Shown piece after piece: positions 52,608-62,269 of a stretch of DNA of 64,000 bases; position 1 is the stretch's first letter, and the number at the start of each line of letters is the position of its first letter. The notes beneath the pieces were generated by a model. It made no database searches. It worked only from the letters and a program-made list of their open reading frames with translations, and was not told where the DNA came from. Made by a program: the position numbers and the translations under genes. This DNA is from Gammaproteobacteria bacterium (GTDB taxonomy: Bacteria > Pseudomonadota > Gammaproteobacteria > SZUA-140): assembly GCA_016716465.1 (NCBI GenBank), contig JADJWH010000001.1:1364001-1428000 (forward strand), in the 5' to 3' direction.

Positions 52608-54530
52608 CTAGCTAGTTAGCTTAAGTGTGTGCTCACCCTTTTTATAGTGAGGACCAACGACATATTGACTCTTATCGAGTTCTGGATCGATCATTGATGT
52701 CGTAAATATCAATTGATAATCCCTCTCTAACTTGTCACACATCGCAACAATTTGTCTCTGAAAATTTTGGCTCCTAGACTCTGTCATCCCTTTATCTTCA
52801 ATATTATCGACGAGCAAGAATCTCGGGAATCTGGCTCCTTTATCATTTATGCAATGGAGGTATATGGCTATCCTAATCGAATTTTTCATAACAACCATTG
52901 AACTTGCAGAGAACTTCGAGCGCCCATTAACTCGCATTCTATCTCTGTCAAAATCAAATAATACTTCCTCAACGTGCTCAAAAGCATTCTCATAACCACC
53001 ATCCATATGGAGAATATCTGTAGCTATTGCCTCAATATTTGAATACACATAATCATGCCTGTTCTTGGTTGAAGCCTCTAAAATTGCGAGCTTATCCTCT
53101 AAATCTGTGATAGCGTTTTGTGCAAGTTCCTTTTCATTAATAAGCCGCTCCACTTCACCTATCATTTCTTTCTTCTCTTCCAAAGAAGAAATAATCCCTC
53201 GCTTATATCCTATTGCAGCATCAATGTCAGATACTAGGGCGTCCACAGAGCTTAGACTAGCCGCCATTTTGCGATAGTCTTCTTTGAGGAAATCAATTTC
53301 CCTTGAAACAACCGGTAGCCTAGAATTAATCTCACTGACTTTAGTCTTATAGGCTTCCAGCAACTGCTCACTCTCTCGTCTCTGGAAATGTATTTCATTA
53401 GACATCTGAATGTATGCATACCGTCGATGCGTCGCCGTCAATTCTTCTTTACATAAACCACAATGGTTGTGGCTCTCTCGAGAATTAATAGGAGATAAAC
53501 AAGCTGGACAGTACTTGAAAATCAACTCACCAATTTCTGCATTGGTTGTTTTTGATTGCTCTAAAGCATCTAAGCGCTGCGCTAAGGAATCCATAAATAA
53601 TGAAGTATCCACTATCTCAGAACTTAACATCTCCTTCTCTTCTCGAAGATGCTGAGCTTCATAAGAAAGGGCTTCCATTCTTTGGAGTATTTCCCTAACG
53701 TGACCTTTAATTTCTTCATTAAGTTTTTCTAAGTCCTCAACTTTTAATTGCTCTTTTCTTCTATTTAACTCATCGATTTCACCCAAAATATTTCTAATTT
53801 CATTATTCAGATATTCTTCGCGAAGAATAGAGTTTGTCGCGCCAACAAACCGGTAGATGGCTCTTAATTCTGCATTCGCTTTATCGAACCTAGAGTTCGC
53901 CTCAATAAGCTCTTGCCTGAGATTATGCGCATCTAGATTATCAATACCCAACAAATATTCACCAATTGCGCGCCTGATAGAAGAATTATCAAACTTCTTG
54001 TCTTCTTTTAGCAGCTTAGTGGTCTCTGATAACTGATCAATGTATATCAACCGCAATATCTGGTGCATTGTAAGGTTCTTACTGTCATCAGTTTTATGAG
54101 ACGGGAGAGATAGAAGCTCAAATAGCTTTTGAGAGTAACTCTGCACTGAGTCACTGCGAGCATTGGGATATCTAAACCATTTTGACAAATCTAAAAACGC
54201 ACCATCTATCTCCCCTTCAAAAATATACATCGCACTTTTACCAGATTCTGTAATTTCCCTTTTTAAGCAATAAGGGACATAGTTCAAATGTACCTCGATG
54301 ATTGTTTCATCACATAATTCCTGCTCAGTGGTCCATTCAGTAAGCTCTGCACCTAATGCAAAATACATTAGGTCCATTATCGTCGACTTACCCGTTGTAT
54401 TATCTCCACGAATAATATTTAGCCCGAGTTTAAACCGTTGATCGTAGACAAATTGATCACCACGCCTAACTATAAAGCGCTTGACCATTAAGAAAGGCGG
54501 GGCGATAGCGTCTGCCTTGCTATCCATCAT
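52608..54530 (-). CDS. SMC/Rad50-like ABC ATPase with zinc hook, ABC-three-component system
   Basis: A 640-residue ATPase. Walker A is RGDNTTGKST (residues 41-50). A long coiled coil runs about 205-335 and 375-490, and a zinc-hook loop lies between them with Cys341, Cys344, Cys357 and Cys360 (CPAC and CGLC). A signature-like SKFSASSM is at about 538-545, and the Walker B FLLVDNIED near 571-579 has Asn where Glu is usual. This layout matches the ATPases of ABC-3C conflict systems. It overlaps the middle-component gene by 11 bp and is last in its operon. Partners could be DNA or invader nucleoprotein, by family analogy. Confidence 0.85.
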   Translation of the reverse strand: MMDSKADAIAPPFLMVKRFIVRRGDQFVYDQRFKLGLNIIRGDNTTGKSTIMDLMYFALGAELTEWTTEQELCDETIIEVHLNYVPYCLKREITESGKSAMYIFEGEIDGAFLDLSKWFRYPNARSDSVQSYSQKLFELLSLPSHKTDDSKNLTMHQILRLIYIDQLSETTKLLKEDKKFDNSSIRRAIGEYLLGIDNLDAHNLRQELIEANSRFDKANAELRAIYRFVGATNSILREEYLNNEIRNILGEIDELNRRKEQLKVEDLEKLNEEIKGHVREILQRMEALSYEAQHLREEKEMLSSEIVDTSLFMDSLAQRLDALEQSKTTNAEIGELIFKYCPACLSPINSRESHNHCGLCKEELTATHRRYAYIQMSNEIHFQRRESEQLLEAYKTKVSEINSRLPVVSREIDFLKEDYRKMAASLSSVDALVSDIDAAIGYKRGIISSLEEKKEMIGEVERLINEKELAQNAITDLEDKLAILEASTKNRHDYVYSNIEAIATDILHMDGGYENAFEHVEEVLFDFDRDRMRVNGRSKFSASSMVVMKNSIRIAIYLHCINDKGARFPRFLLVDNIEDKGMTESRSQNFQRQIVAMCDKLERDYQLIFTTSMIDPELDKSQYVVGPHYKKGEHTLKLTS

Positions 54531-55026
54531 ATCTATATTCCATCAAATCCGACCTCGACTTCAGGCCATTTTTTCCCTCAAAGCTAACCAACGGAAGTTC
54601 ATTCACTAAGAATTGAAACCATTCTTCATATACCACAGCGTCATCATGAATTGCGCGCGCCAATCGATCAGGAATAGCCTCATCAGTTCGAGACACTAAA
54701 CCTACTTTGAATTTCTCTGGGTTAATTAGATTCTTAGCAATCAAGTTATGCAATGCAGTATTCTGGATCGGCATCATTTCGTGAAATATGCGCTTGTCAT
54801 TTGGAATTGCTTCGTAAGCGGAAGGAATTTTCGACAAGATCTTCTTATAAGCAATTAACTCTCTAGGAAACGGGCTAATATCACTAAGCAAATGAGGAAA
54901 CACCGAATAAAAATCCAGCAACCGCAACCGATCCCATTGAAACTGAGAGTAACCACTTGTTTCTAAGAAGCGAAGCAGGCGATATATACAATGATTTATA
55001 TCGTATACAGGATGGTAAATTAACAT
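54520..55026 (-). CDS. ABC-three-component system middle component
   Basis: A 168-residue helical protein beginning MLIYHPVYDINHCIYRLLRFL. This start, together with the RLRLLDFYSVFPHLL and MMPIQNTALHNLIAKNLI segments, resembles the winged-helix 'middle component' proteins (MC5-like) of ABC-3C systems. It may connect the ATPase to the effector. Its ATG overlaps the stop of the gene before it (TGATG), and its own end overlaps the ATPase start, showing tight coupling. The subgroup number is a recollection and needs a profile search. Confidence 0.72.
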   Translation of the reverse strand: MLIYHPVYDINHCIYRLLRFLETSGYSQFQWDRLRLLDFYSVFPHLLSDISPFPRELIAYKKILSKIPSAYEAIPNDKRIFHEMMPIQNTALHNLIAKNLINPEKFKVGLVSRTDEAIPDRLARAIHDDAVVYEEWFQFLVNELPLVSFEGKNGLKSRSDLMEYRYDG

Positions 55027-55574
55027 CACTTACTCCAAAGTAAGTGGCATTTTCCCGTAAGAAAATAAAGCATCCCAGAAACATGTTGCATGTTTATTGA
55101 AACATTAAATCCGACTATAGCCTTATATACAGGCTCACAAATATGCCGATGCACAGCTGCATCGACAATCTCTTTACCACTATTATTCAAGATGAGCGGC
55201 CTTACATATTGATTGAAAGAGGTTTCTATAACAGCCAAAACATGCGCGTAGACATACTGCTCAACTTTAGAAAGTTGATTTCTGGCAATCTTTCTTTCAA
55301 ATTTATTCTTATAGTAGACGGCATTTTCTATCAAATCTTCCCGACCACCCCCAACCAACTTAGCTTCTACACCTATAACCTCTCGATCAGGTCGATCGGT
55401 AGTATATTCTGCAAGCTCCTCGATTATGCCCTCAAACTCGGGGGTATTAGATATTGTCTCTTGAATAGCCTTAATTGCTTTCTCTAGCGAATGTACTTCT
55501 TCTGGATATACTTTCTTATCTCCAAGAACAAGATCCCCAGTTTTACTATTGTAAATATCTAGGCTATTACTCAC
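55026..55574 (-). CDS. ABC-three-component system C-terminal component
   Basis: A 182-residue protein that I match to the C-terminal domain of ABC-3C effectors, here as a stand-alone protein without a nuclease or protease domain. It starts VSNSLDIYNSKTGDLVLGDK, a short polar beta-type motif (GDLVLGDK at residues 13-20), followed by helices (VHSLEKAIKAIQETI, LSKVEQYVYAHVLAVIE). I chose the GTG at 55574, which overlaps the previous stop by 8 bp. An ATG at 55622 would give a 56-bp overlap and a less likely N-terminus. Confidence 0.68.
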   Translation of the reverse strand: MSNSLDIYNSKTGDLVLGDKKVYPEEVHSLEKAIKAIQETISNTPEFEGIIEELAEYTTDRPDREVIGVEAKLVGGGREDLIENAVYYKNKFERKIARNQLSKVEQYVYAHVLAVIETSFNQYVRPLILNNSGKEIVDAAVHRHICEPVYKAIVGFNVSINMQHVSGMLYFLTGKCHLLWSK

Positions 55575-55905
55575 GCTCGCCGCCTTTATTTGTTGTTTTA
55601 TTGCCAAATACAATATCGCCATCAACTCTAGAACCTGAAATGGTTGCCGACTTAGTTTCGACAGTGCTTCCAGATTTACTAATTAAGTCAGATTTCCCAG
55701 CGCGATTACGGTAAACAAATATAGAAAGTATCAAAGCGGAACCTAGGACGCATAGAATTCCAATGATTAGATAGAATGCGTTTTGGCTTCCAAAATACTT
55801 AACTACTTCTTCCGAAAAAGCCCTATTTATGAACAAGGCAAGAAGGAAGCCGACTACCGCAACAGGGCCTGTAACCGATAGCGCCTTTGCCCAGAATTTA
55901 TCCAT
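55567..55905 (-). CDS. Small two-TM protein, candidate effector of the ABC-3C operon
   Basis: A 112-residue protein with two transmembrane helices (about 8-28 and 42-65) and a polar C-terminal tail. The tail ends SATISGSRVDGDIVFGNK (motif GDIVFGNK at 96-103), closely echoing GDLVLGDK at the N-terminus of the next protein. GAGGAG lies 7 nt before the ATG. It is the first gene of the four-gene operon and overlaps the next by 8 bp. No family is recognised. A membrane-acting effector is inferred from position and architecture. Confidence 0.7.
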   Translation of the reverse strand: MDKFWAKALSVTGPVAVVGFLLALFINRAFSEEVVKYFGSQNAFYLIIGILCVLGSALILSIFVYRNRAGKSDLISKSGSTVETKSATISGSRVDGDIVFGNKTTNKGGERE

Positions 55906-56383
55906 GCGCGCTCCTCTATAAACCAATTGATTCCGACTTATATCTAAAGTCACGCTTCAGCCACATTTCACGACAACACATAGAAAATGAAGTCGACGAT
56001 CTCTAAGCAGGACTTATCTTTTTAGTGTTTATACTTGTGGTAATGAATTTCACTTAGCTAAATTTTAGTATGCTGAACGCAGCGCTTAGCGCTGCTTCAT
56101 ATGCACGGTCAAATTATCGCCACTACTCTAACGAACCACCCAACTATCCACAAGGTATCGCGATTAATCGCGACGAATATACTACCTAAGTATTAATGAC
56201 AGAACTCGCAATCAATCAGCTGCGATTCAAATTGTTCAAAATTAGATTTTATAAAATCCGACTTCGCCTCGCAGGCTTAAACAGAATAATAGGGGACGGA
56301 CCACGGTTGTCGCCACTGATACTCCTCAACCAGAATGATCAACCCTCGTGAAACCGTGATCTACCCCTGTTTCTGCTCCCCAG
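55906..56383. promoter_or_regulatory. Upstream region of the ABC-3C operon and right edge of the AT-rich island
   Basis: No gene is seen in these 478 bp. Two symmetrical sequences stand out: TCGCGATTAATCGCGA (56158-56173, perfect 16-bp palindrome) and GCAGCGC-TTA-GCGCTGC (56079-56095, hairpin). They may be operator sites or a transcript structure. TATAAG on the minus strand at about 55940 could be a -10 but has no good -35. Sequence returns to GC-rich around 56350. Confidence 0.45.
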
Positions 56384-57775
56384 TTAGGCCTTGAAGAACT
56401 TAAACGTCCCCTCATCATCGCAATGCGCCACATTGAACCTGAACCACGGCGACGGTTCCTGATGTGGCCGGAACATATTCCCCGGTGCGAGCATGATGCC
56501 CCTGGCTGCGGCCTGACTGGCGACTTCGGCGGTATTGGCAAGGTCGTCGCGCCGCGCCCAGATGAACATCCCGCCCGCCGGCTCGCAGTGCAGGGTGAAG
56601 CCTAGGGCTTCGAGGCGGGCAATAGTTTTGTCGCGCGCCTGCTGCAATTTCATGCGCAGCTTGTCGAGGTGCTTGCGGTAGTGGCCTTCGATCAGGAGCT
56701 GGTGCATCAGGCGCTCGCTGATCTCGGAGGTGGTCAGGCCGGTCAGCAGCTTGACGTCGCACAGGCTGCTCGCGATCTCCGGGTTGCAGACCATGTAGCC
56801 GACGCGCAGGCTGGCCGAGACTGACTTGGAGAAGCTGCTGACGTAGATCACGCGCTTCAACTGGTCCAGCGTCGCGAGGCGCGTGGCGTTCCCGGGATGG
56901 AAGTCGCCGTAGATGTCGTCCTCGACGATCATCATGTCGTATTTCTCGGCGAGCTGCAGCATGCGGTAGGCGACGGGCTGGCTGATGGTGGCGCCGGTCG
57001 GGTTGTGCAGGATGGTATTGGTGAAGAAGAACCTGGGCCGATGCTCCTTGATCAGCGCCTCCATCGTCTCGACGTCGGGACCGTCGGCGTTCCACGGCAC
57101 GCCGACGATGCGCGCACCGAAGGATTTCAGCCCGCCGTACAGGATGAAATAGCCCGGGTCGTCGACCAGAACGGTATCACCCGCGCGGATGAAGTGACGC
57201 GCGACCAGGTCCATCGCGTGCGTGACGCCCGAGGTCAGGATGATCTGCGGCAGATCGACGCCGATCCCGATGTCGAGCAGGCGGTGGCGCAGCAGTTCGC
57301 GCAACGGCAGGTAACCGCTCGGCGTGCCGTAGGCGGTGAGGAATTCCCCGTCGCGCAGGGACAGCGCGCGCAGGCTCTTCCGGATGCCGGTCTCCACCAT
57401 CCATGAGGCCGGCAGCCACCAGGCGCCGGGCATGGTCCGGCTGCTGCGGTGCTCGAGCGAATTGCGCAGCAGCCACACCACGTCGACCGCGCTGTCCGGC
57501 TGGCAGGTGCCATCCGGCGATTCCTGCGGCCTGGGGCGCGGTGACACATAGAATCCGGAGCCCTGCCGGGAATTCATGCAGCCCATCGCCACCAGCCGGT
57601 CGTAGGCCTGGACCACGGTGAAACGGCTGATGCGGTGATCCTGCGCAAAGCTCCGGATCGAAGGCATGCGCGACCCGGGCCGGATGGCGCGCTCGTCGAT
57701 CAGTTTCTTCACCCCGTTCACGATCTGATCGATCAGCGGGAGGGAATCATTGGAGTCCAGACTGACAATTGGCAT
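56384..57775 (-). CDS. MocR/PdxR-type transcription regulator (GntR-like HTH plus aminotransferase-like domain)
   Basis: A 463-residue fusion. Residues 1-75 form a GntR-like winged helix (LPLIDQIVNGVKKLIDERAI, PGSRMPSIRSFAQDHRISRFTVVQAYDRLVA, RQGSGFYV). The rest is a class I aminotransferase-like domain with the NPTG motif, VEDDIYGDFHP and the PLP lysine in SSFSKSVSASLRVGY. Such regulators sense PLP or amino compounds. It is divergent from a small membrane-protein operon with repeated TGTAC half-sites between them, suggesting it regulates that operon and itself. Confidence 0.92.
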   Translation of the reverse strand: MPIVSLDSNDSLPLIDQIVNGVKKLIDERAIRPGSRMPSIRSFAQDHRISRFTVVQAYDRLVAMGCMNSRQGSGFYVSPRPRPQESPDGTCQPDSAVDVVWLLRNSLEHRSSRTMPGAWWLPASWMVETGIRKSLRALSLRDGEFLTAYGTPSGYLPLRELLRHRLLDIGIGVDLPQIILTSGVTHAMDLVARHFIRAGDTVLVDDPGYFILYGGLKSFGARIVGVPWNADGPDVETMEALIKEHRPRFFFTNTILHNPTGATISQPVAYRMLQLAEKYDMMIVEDDIYGDFHPGNATRLATLDQLKRVIYVSSFSKSVSASLRVGYMVCNPEIASSLCDVKLLTGLTTSEISERLMHQLLIEGHYRKHLDKLRMKLQQARDKTIARLEALGFTLHCEPAGGMFIWARRDDLANTAEVASQAAARGIMLAPGNMFRPHQEPSPWFRFNVAHCDDEGTFKFFKA

Positions 57776-57788
57776 GGTCGGCGGCCCG

Positions 57789-57837
57789 GTACAGGATCGA
57801 TAAGCAACAGCAAAACTGTACCTGTAGTGTACTGGTC
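57789..57837. promoter_or_regulatory. Likely MocR-type operator in the divergent promoter region
   Basis: GGTACAG (57789) and CTGTACC (57817) are inverted; CTGTAC (57817) and GTGTAC (57828) are direct repeats 11 bp apart, the second followed by TGGT. Clustered TGTAC half-sites with one-turn spacing between a MocR gene and its divergent neighbour fit the known habit of this regulator family. Confidence 0.5.
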
Positions 57838-57889
57838 ATTCTCCCGTAATGTAAACCGTCGGACAGAATAAGGATGGGAGGGACATGGC

Positions 57890-58354
57890 ATGAAAGGAAA
57901 CGGTCTGTATCTGAAGGAAACGGCGGTGGTCCTCGTCGGCATGGCCGTGGTTTTTCTCGGCGACTTCCTGCTCGGGGTGCGGATCGAGCGTTTCAGCGGC
58001 ATGGCCACCTTCACCCCGTACTGGATCCTCGATGTCTTCCTGGTGCCGTTCATCGCCGGTTACGTGGTGGCAAAGCTGTACGGCGAAAAGAACGGGAAAT
58101 GGCTCGCCTGCCTGCCGCCGTTCATCGTCCGCGGCTTCGGTGTCCTCTATCTGTATTTCACCGACCCTTTATGGCACGAGGATCTCTTCTTCCATATGCA
58201 CCTGCACTACTGGGCGCTGTGCGTCATCCTGGCGGTCGAGGCCGCGAACCTGGGTGGGGTGCTGGGTGAGTTCAAGCTGGGCGCCTACATTCGCAACGAC
58301 GAGAGGATGAACCGAAAGGACAAGGCCGTGGCCCAGCCGGGCATGAACCCGTGA
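57890..58354 (+). CDS. Small integral membrane protein, unknown family
   Basis: A 154-residue protein with about four predicted transmembrane helices (residues roughly 10-28, 44-62, 70-90 and 100-125) and a charged C-terminal tail. It contains LYFTDPLWHEDLFFHMHLHYWAL, a His-rich loop. I do not recognise a family. It is the first of three short genes divergent from the MocR regulator and preceded by GGATGGGAGGG. Confidence 0.75.
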   Translation: MKGNGLYLKETAVVLVGMAVVFLGDFLLGVRIERFSGMATFTPYWILDVFLVPFIAGYVVAKLYGEKNGKWLACLPPFIVRGFGVLYLYFTDPLWHEDLFFHMHLHYWALCVILAVEAANLGGVLGEFKLGAYIRNDERMNRKDKAVAQPGMNP

Positions 58355-58390
58355 TCGAACACATTTCCACTATCACACAGGAGGCACATC

Positions 58391-58528
58391 ATGAATGAGA
58401 TGGTAATGGCATGCGCGCTGGGACTCGTCATCGGCGTGGTCCTGTTCTTCATCTGCGCGTTCACCGGCTACATAGACAAGTGGACGGCCTACCTCGTCAG
58501 GAAATCGGGACGCCGGGAACCGGGATGA
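58391..58528 (+). CDS. 45-residue single-span membrane peptide
   Basis: An ATG with AGGAGG 7 nt upstream opens a 45-codon frame: MNEMVMACALGLVIGVVLFF, a hydrophobic helix, then a short basic tail ending GRREPG. The strong ribosome-binding site and position between two same-strand membrane genes (gaps of 36 and 50 bp) support it as a real small gene. Function is unknown. Confidence 0.7.
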   Translation: MNEMVMACALGLVIGVVLFFICAFTGYIDKWTAYLVRKSGRREPG

Positions 58529-58578
58529 TCGCCGATGGTCATGGCCGCGTTTTGCATCGAAACCACCGAGGAGACATC

Positions 58579-58935
58579 ATGAGCCAATTCGACTGCCCCA
58601 GCTGCAAACAGCCCGCCTTCTCATCATGGGATAAGTATCTCGCGGCGAAATGGAAGATACTGGTCTGCCCCCATTGCGAGCGGCGTATCACTTCGCAACC
58701 CTTGATACTGGCGGGCTTCTACCTGCTCTACCTTGCGGATGTGATCGATCTCGGCTTCCTCGCGTATTTAACCGATAATCTGTACTGGATCGCGGCGATG
58801 GTGGTGATCTGGGGAATCCTGGACATGTTCAGCATACACCTACCGCTCGCCGCGCTGGGCAGCACCAGTCCGAAGTCACAGGCGAATCCGCTGGAACATG
58901 GCGCGCTGGAACAGGACGCGCTGCACAGCAGATAG
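58579..58935 (+). CDS. Zinc-ribbon membrane protein
   Basis: A 118-residue protein starting MSQFDCPSCKQPAF. CPSC (residues 6-9) and CPHC (33-36) form a zinc ribbon, followed by two predicted transmembrane helices (about 44-58 and 72-95) and a polar tail. GAGGAG lies before the ATG. It is the last gene of the small operon facing the MocR regulator. No specific family is recognised. Confidence 0.78.
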   Translation: MSQFDCPSCKQPAFSSWDKYLAAKWKILVCPHCERRITSQPLILAGFYLLYLADVIDLGFLAYLTDNLYWIAAMVVIWGILDMFSIHLPLAALGSTSPKSQANPLEHGALEQDALHSR

Positions 58936-58957
58936 GTCAGCGCTCAGAAAAAGAAAA

Positions 58958-58995
58958 CGTCACGGGGACAGGCGATTGTTCCTGTCCCCGTGACG
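58958..58995 (-). terminator. Intrinsic terminator of katG
   Basis: CGTCACGGGGACAGG and its complement form a 15-bp stem with an 8-nt loop. It lies about 10 bp past the katG stop and is followed on the minus strand by TTTTCTTTTT. Its inner GGGGACAG/CTGTCCCC resembles the palindromes at 51.8 and 61.3 kb. Confidence 0.85.
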
Positions 58996-59005
58996 CGGTG
59001 CACTG

Positions 59006-61219
<2,214 letters not shown>

Positions 61220-61288
61220 CTATAGTCTCAGCCCTTTCGGCCACGCCGGACCAATCGATTTTAACGAAAGCCTCGATAGAGGGCGGTA

Positions 61289-61319
61289 ATCATAAAAGGT
61301 TAGAGGGGCGGGATGTCAA
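61289..61319 (-). promoter_or_regulatory. Possible katG promoter
   Basis: On the minus strand a perfect TTGACA (61314-61319) and TATGAT (61289-61294) are 19 bp apart, about 110 bp before the katG ATG. The long spacer is typical of promoters that depend on an activator. No convincing OxyR site is visible. Confidence 0.4.
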
Positions 61320-61340
61320 AATAATGACGGACTTAAGGAT

Positions 61341-61410
61341 GGGGACAGATTTCAAATCTGTCCCCGTTTCCCTTTCCGTTGTGAGGGGGACAGATTTGAA
61401 ATCTGTCCCC
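61341..61410. repeat. Two adjacent GGGGACAGATTT palindromes
   Basis: Copies at 61341-61365 and 61386-61410 are 25-bp palindromes (GGGGACAGATTT, one base, AAATCTGTCCCC) in a 70-bp stretch, differing only in the central base. They match the copy at 51799-51823. They lie upstream of katG and next to the truncated prfC copy. Confidence 0.85.
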
Positions 61411-61433
61411 CACCCCAGGTCTGCGGTTAACGC

Positions 61434-61595
61434 CTAATGCTCCCGCGTCGCGAGGAATTCGATGTCCGGCCAGCGTTCCTGGGTCAGTTGGAGATTGACG
61501 CGCGTGGGGGCGATGTAGACCAGCGCGCCGCCGCGACCTGCAGCTGCACTCGACACCGTGCTCGTGCTTGAGGCGGTGCGCGATATGGGTCGGGT
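61434..61595 (-). pseudogene. Decayed duplicate of the prfC 3' end
   Basis: From 61434 the sequence matches the prfC terminus at 63734 almost base for base for 100 bp, beginning with the stop codon (TAG here, TGA in prfC) and the codons for REH. It then skips about 83 bp and, a little later, about 10 bp more relative to prfC. The match resumes with GCTGCACTCGAC and fades by about 61595. The net deletion is not a multiple of three, so the copy is non-functional. Confidence 0.85.
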
Positions 61596-61638
61596 CAACA
61601 GCGTTGACGAAAAAGGGTTCTATCTGAAGTTCCCAGAA

Positions 61639-61660
61639 TTTCCCGCGTGCGCGGGGATGA
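61639..61660. repeat. Single REP-type hairpin related to the 51.3 kb element
   Basis: TTTCCCGCGTGCGCGGGGATGA forms a short GC stem and shares the TTCCCGC..GCGGG.ATGAC core with 51331-51355. It lies between the prfC remnant and the redoxin gene. No other feature is visible from 61595 to 61674. Confidence 0.5.
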
Positions 61661-61674
61661 CGCCAGCATCGTTG

Positions 61675-62235
61675 TCAGCCCCGCACCTCACAACCCGTGT
61701 CGTCGCAACCGCCTCCACCGCTGCCGCCCGGTCTGGCCAACGGCACCTCTACCGATGAGGACCACGGTTCCGCGAGCAATCGCCCCAGGGTCACGCCTAC
61801 CCGCAGGTCGTCCGGGCGGCCGAACTCATGAAAGCGGACATGGCCGGCGCGGTCGATCAGGACCAGCGTCGGCGTGCCGCGCATGGCGTAGGCCTGCATG
61901 GTCGCGGGCACAGAGCGGCCCGACACGGCGACATCCACGCCGACGGGATGGGTGATTCGATATTCGTGCAGGAAGGCCTCGAGCGCCAGCGGGGTCATCG
62001 CCGCATGATGCTCGAAGACCGTATGCAGGCCGATGACGATCACACCCTCCTGCGCGTACTGGCGATGCACGCGCTCGGCCTGCGGCACACCGTGGCTGAC
62101 GCAGCCCGGACACAGCATCTGGAAGGCGTGCAGCATCACGACCCGGCCGCGCAGGCCGGAGAGAGCTAGCGGACGGTCGGTATTGAACCACTGGCCGACC
62201 TGCCAGTCCGGCGCCGGCACCGATTGAATCGTCAT
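61675..62235 (-). CDS. Peroxiredoxin / thioredoxin-like redoxin family protein
   Basis: A 186-residue thioredoxin-fold protein. After GLRGRVVMLHAFQMLCPGC the CPGC motif (Cys42, Cys45) is the redox centre; GVIVIGLHTVFEHHAAM and RGTPTLVLIDRAGHVRFH (cis-Pro) follow. An odd C-terminal tail, GGSGGGGCDDTGC, adds two more cysteines that could act as a resolving or metal-binding pair. It starts 34 bp after gdhA and may be co-transcribed with it. There is no signal peptide, so it is probably cytoplasmic. Confidence 0.83.
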   Translation of the reverse strand: MTIQSVPAPDWQVGQWFNTDRPLALSGLRGRVVMLHAFQMLCPGCVSHGVPQAERVHRQYAQEGVIVIGLHTVFEHHAAMTPLALEAFLHEYRITHPVGVDVAVSGRSVPATMQAYAMRGTPTLVLIDRAGHVRFHEFGRPDDLRVGVTLGRLLAEPWSSSVEVPLARPGGSGGGGCDDTGCEVRG

Positions 62236-62269
62236 CTCATCTCCTCCGCATCACGGCCCCAAGGGATAC

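Noticed and set aside
52608..54530. Assignment of the ATPase as a Lamassu LmuB, RecN or SbcC
   Set aside because: It has a zinc hook but is too short for SbcC, RecN has no zinc hook, and neighbouring proteins fit ABC-3C components better than LmuA/LmuC.
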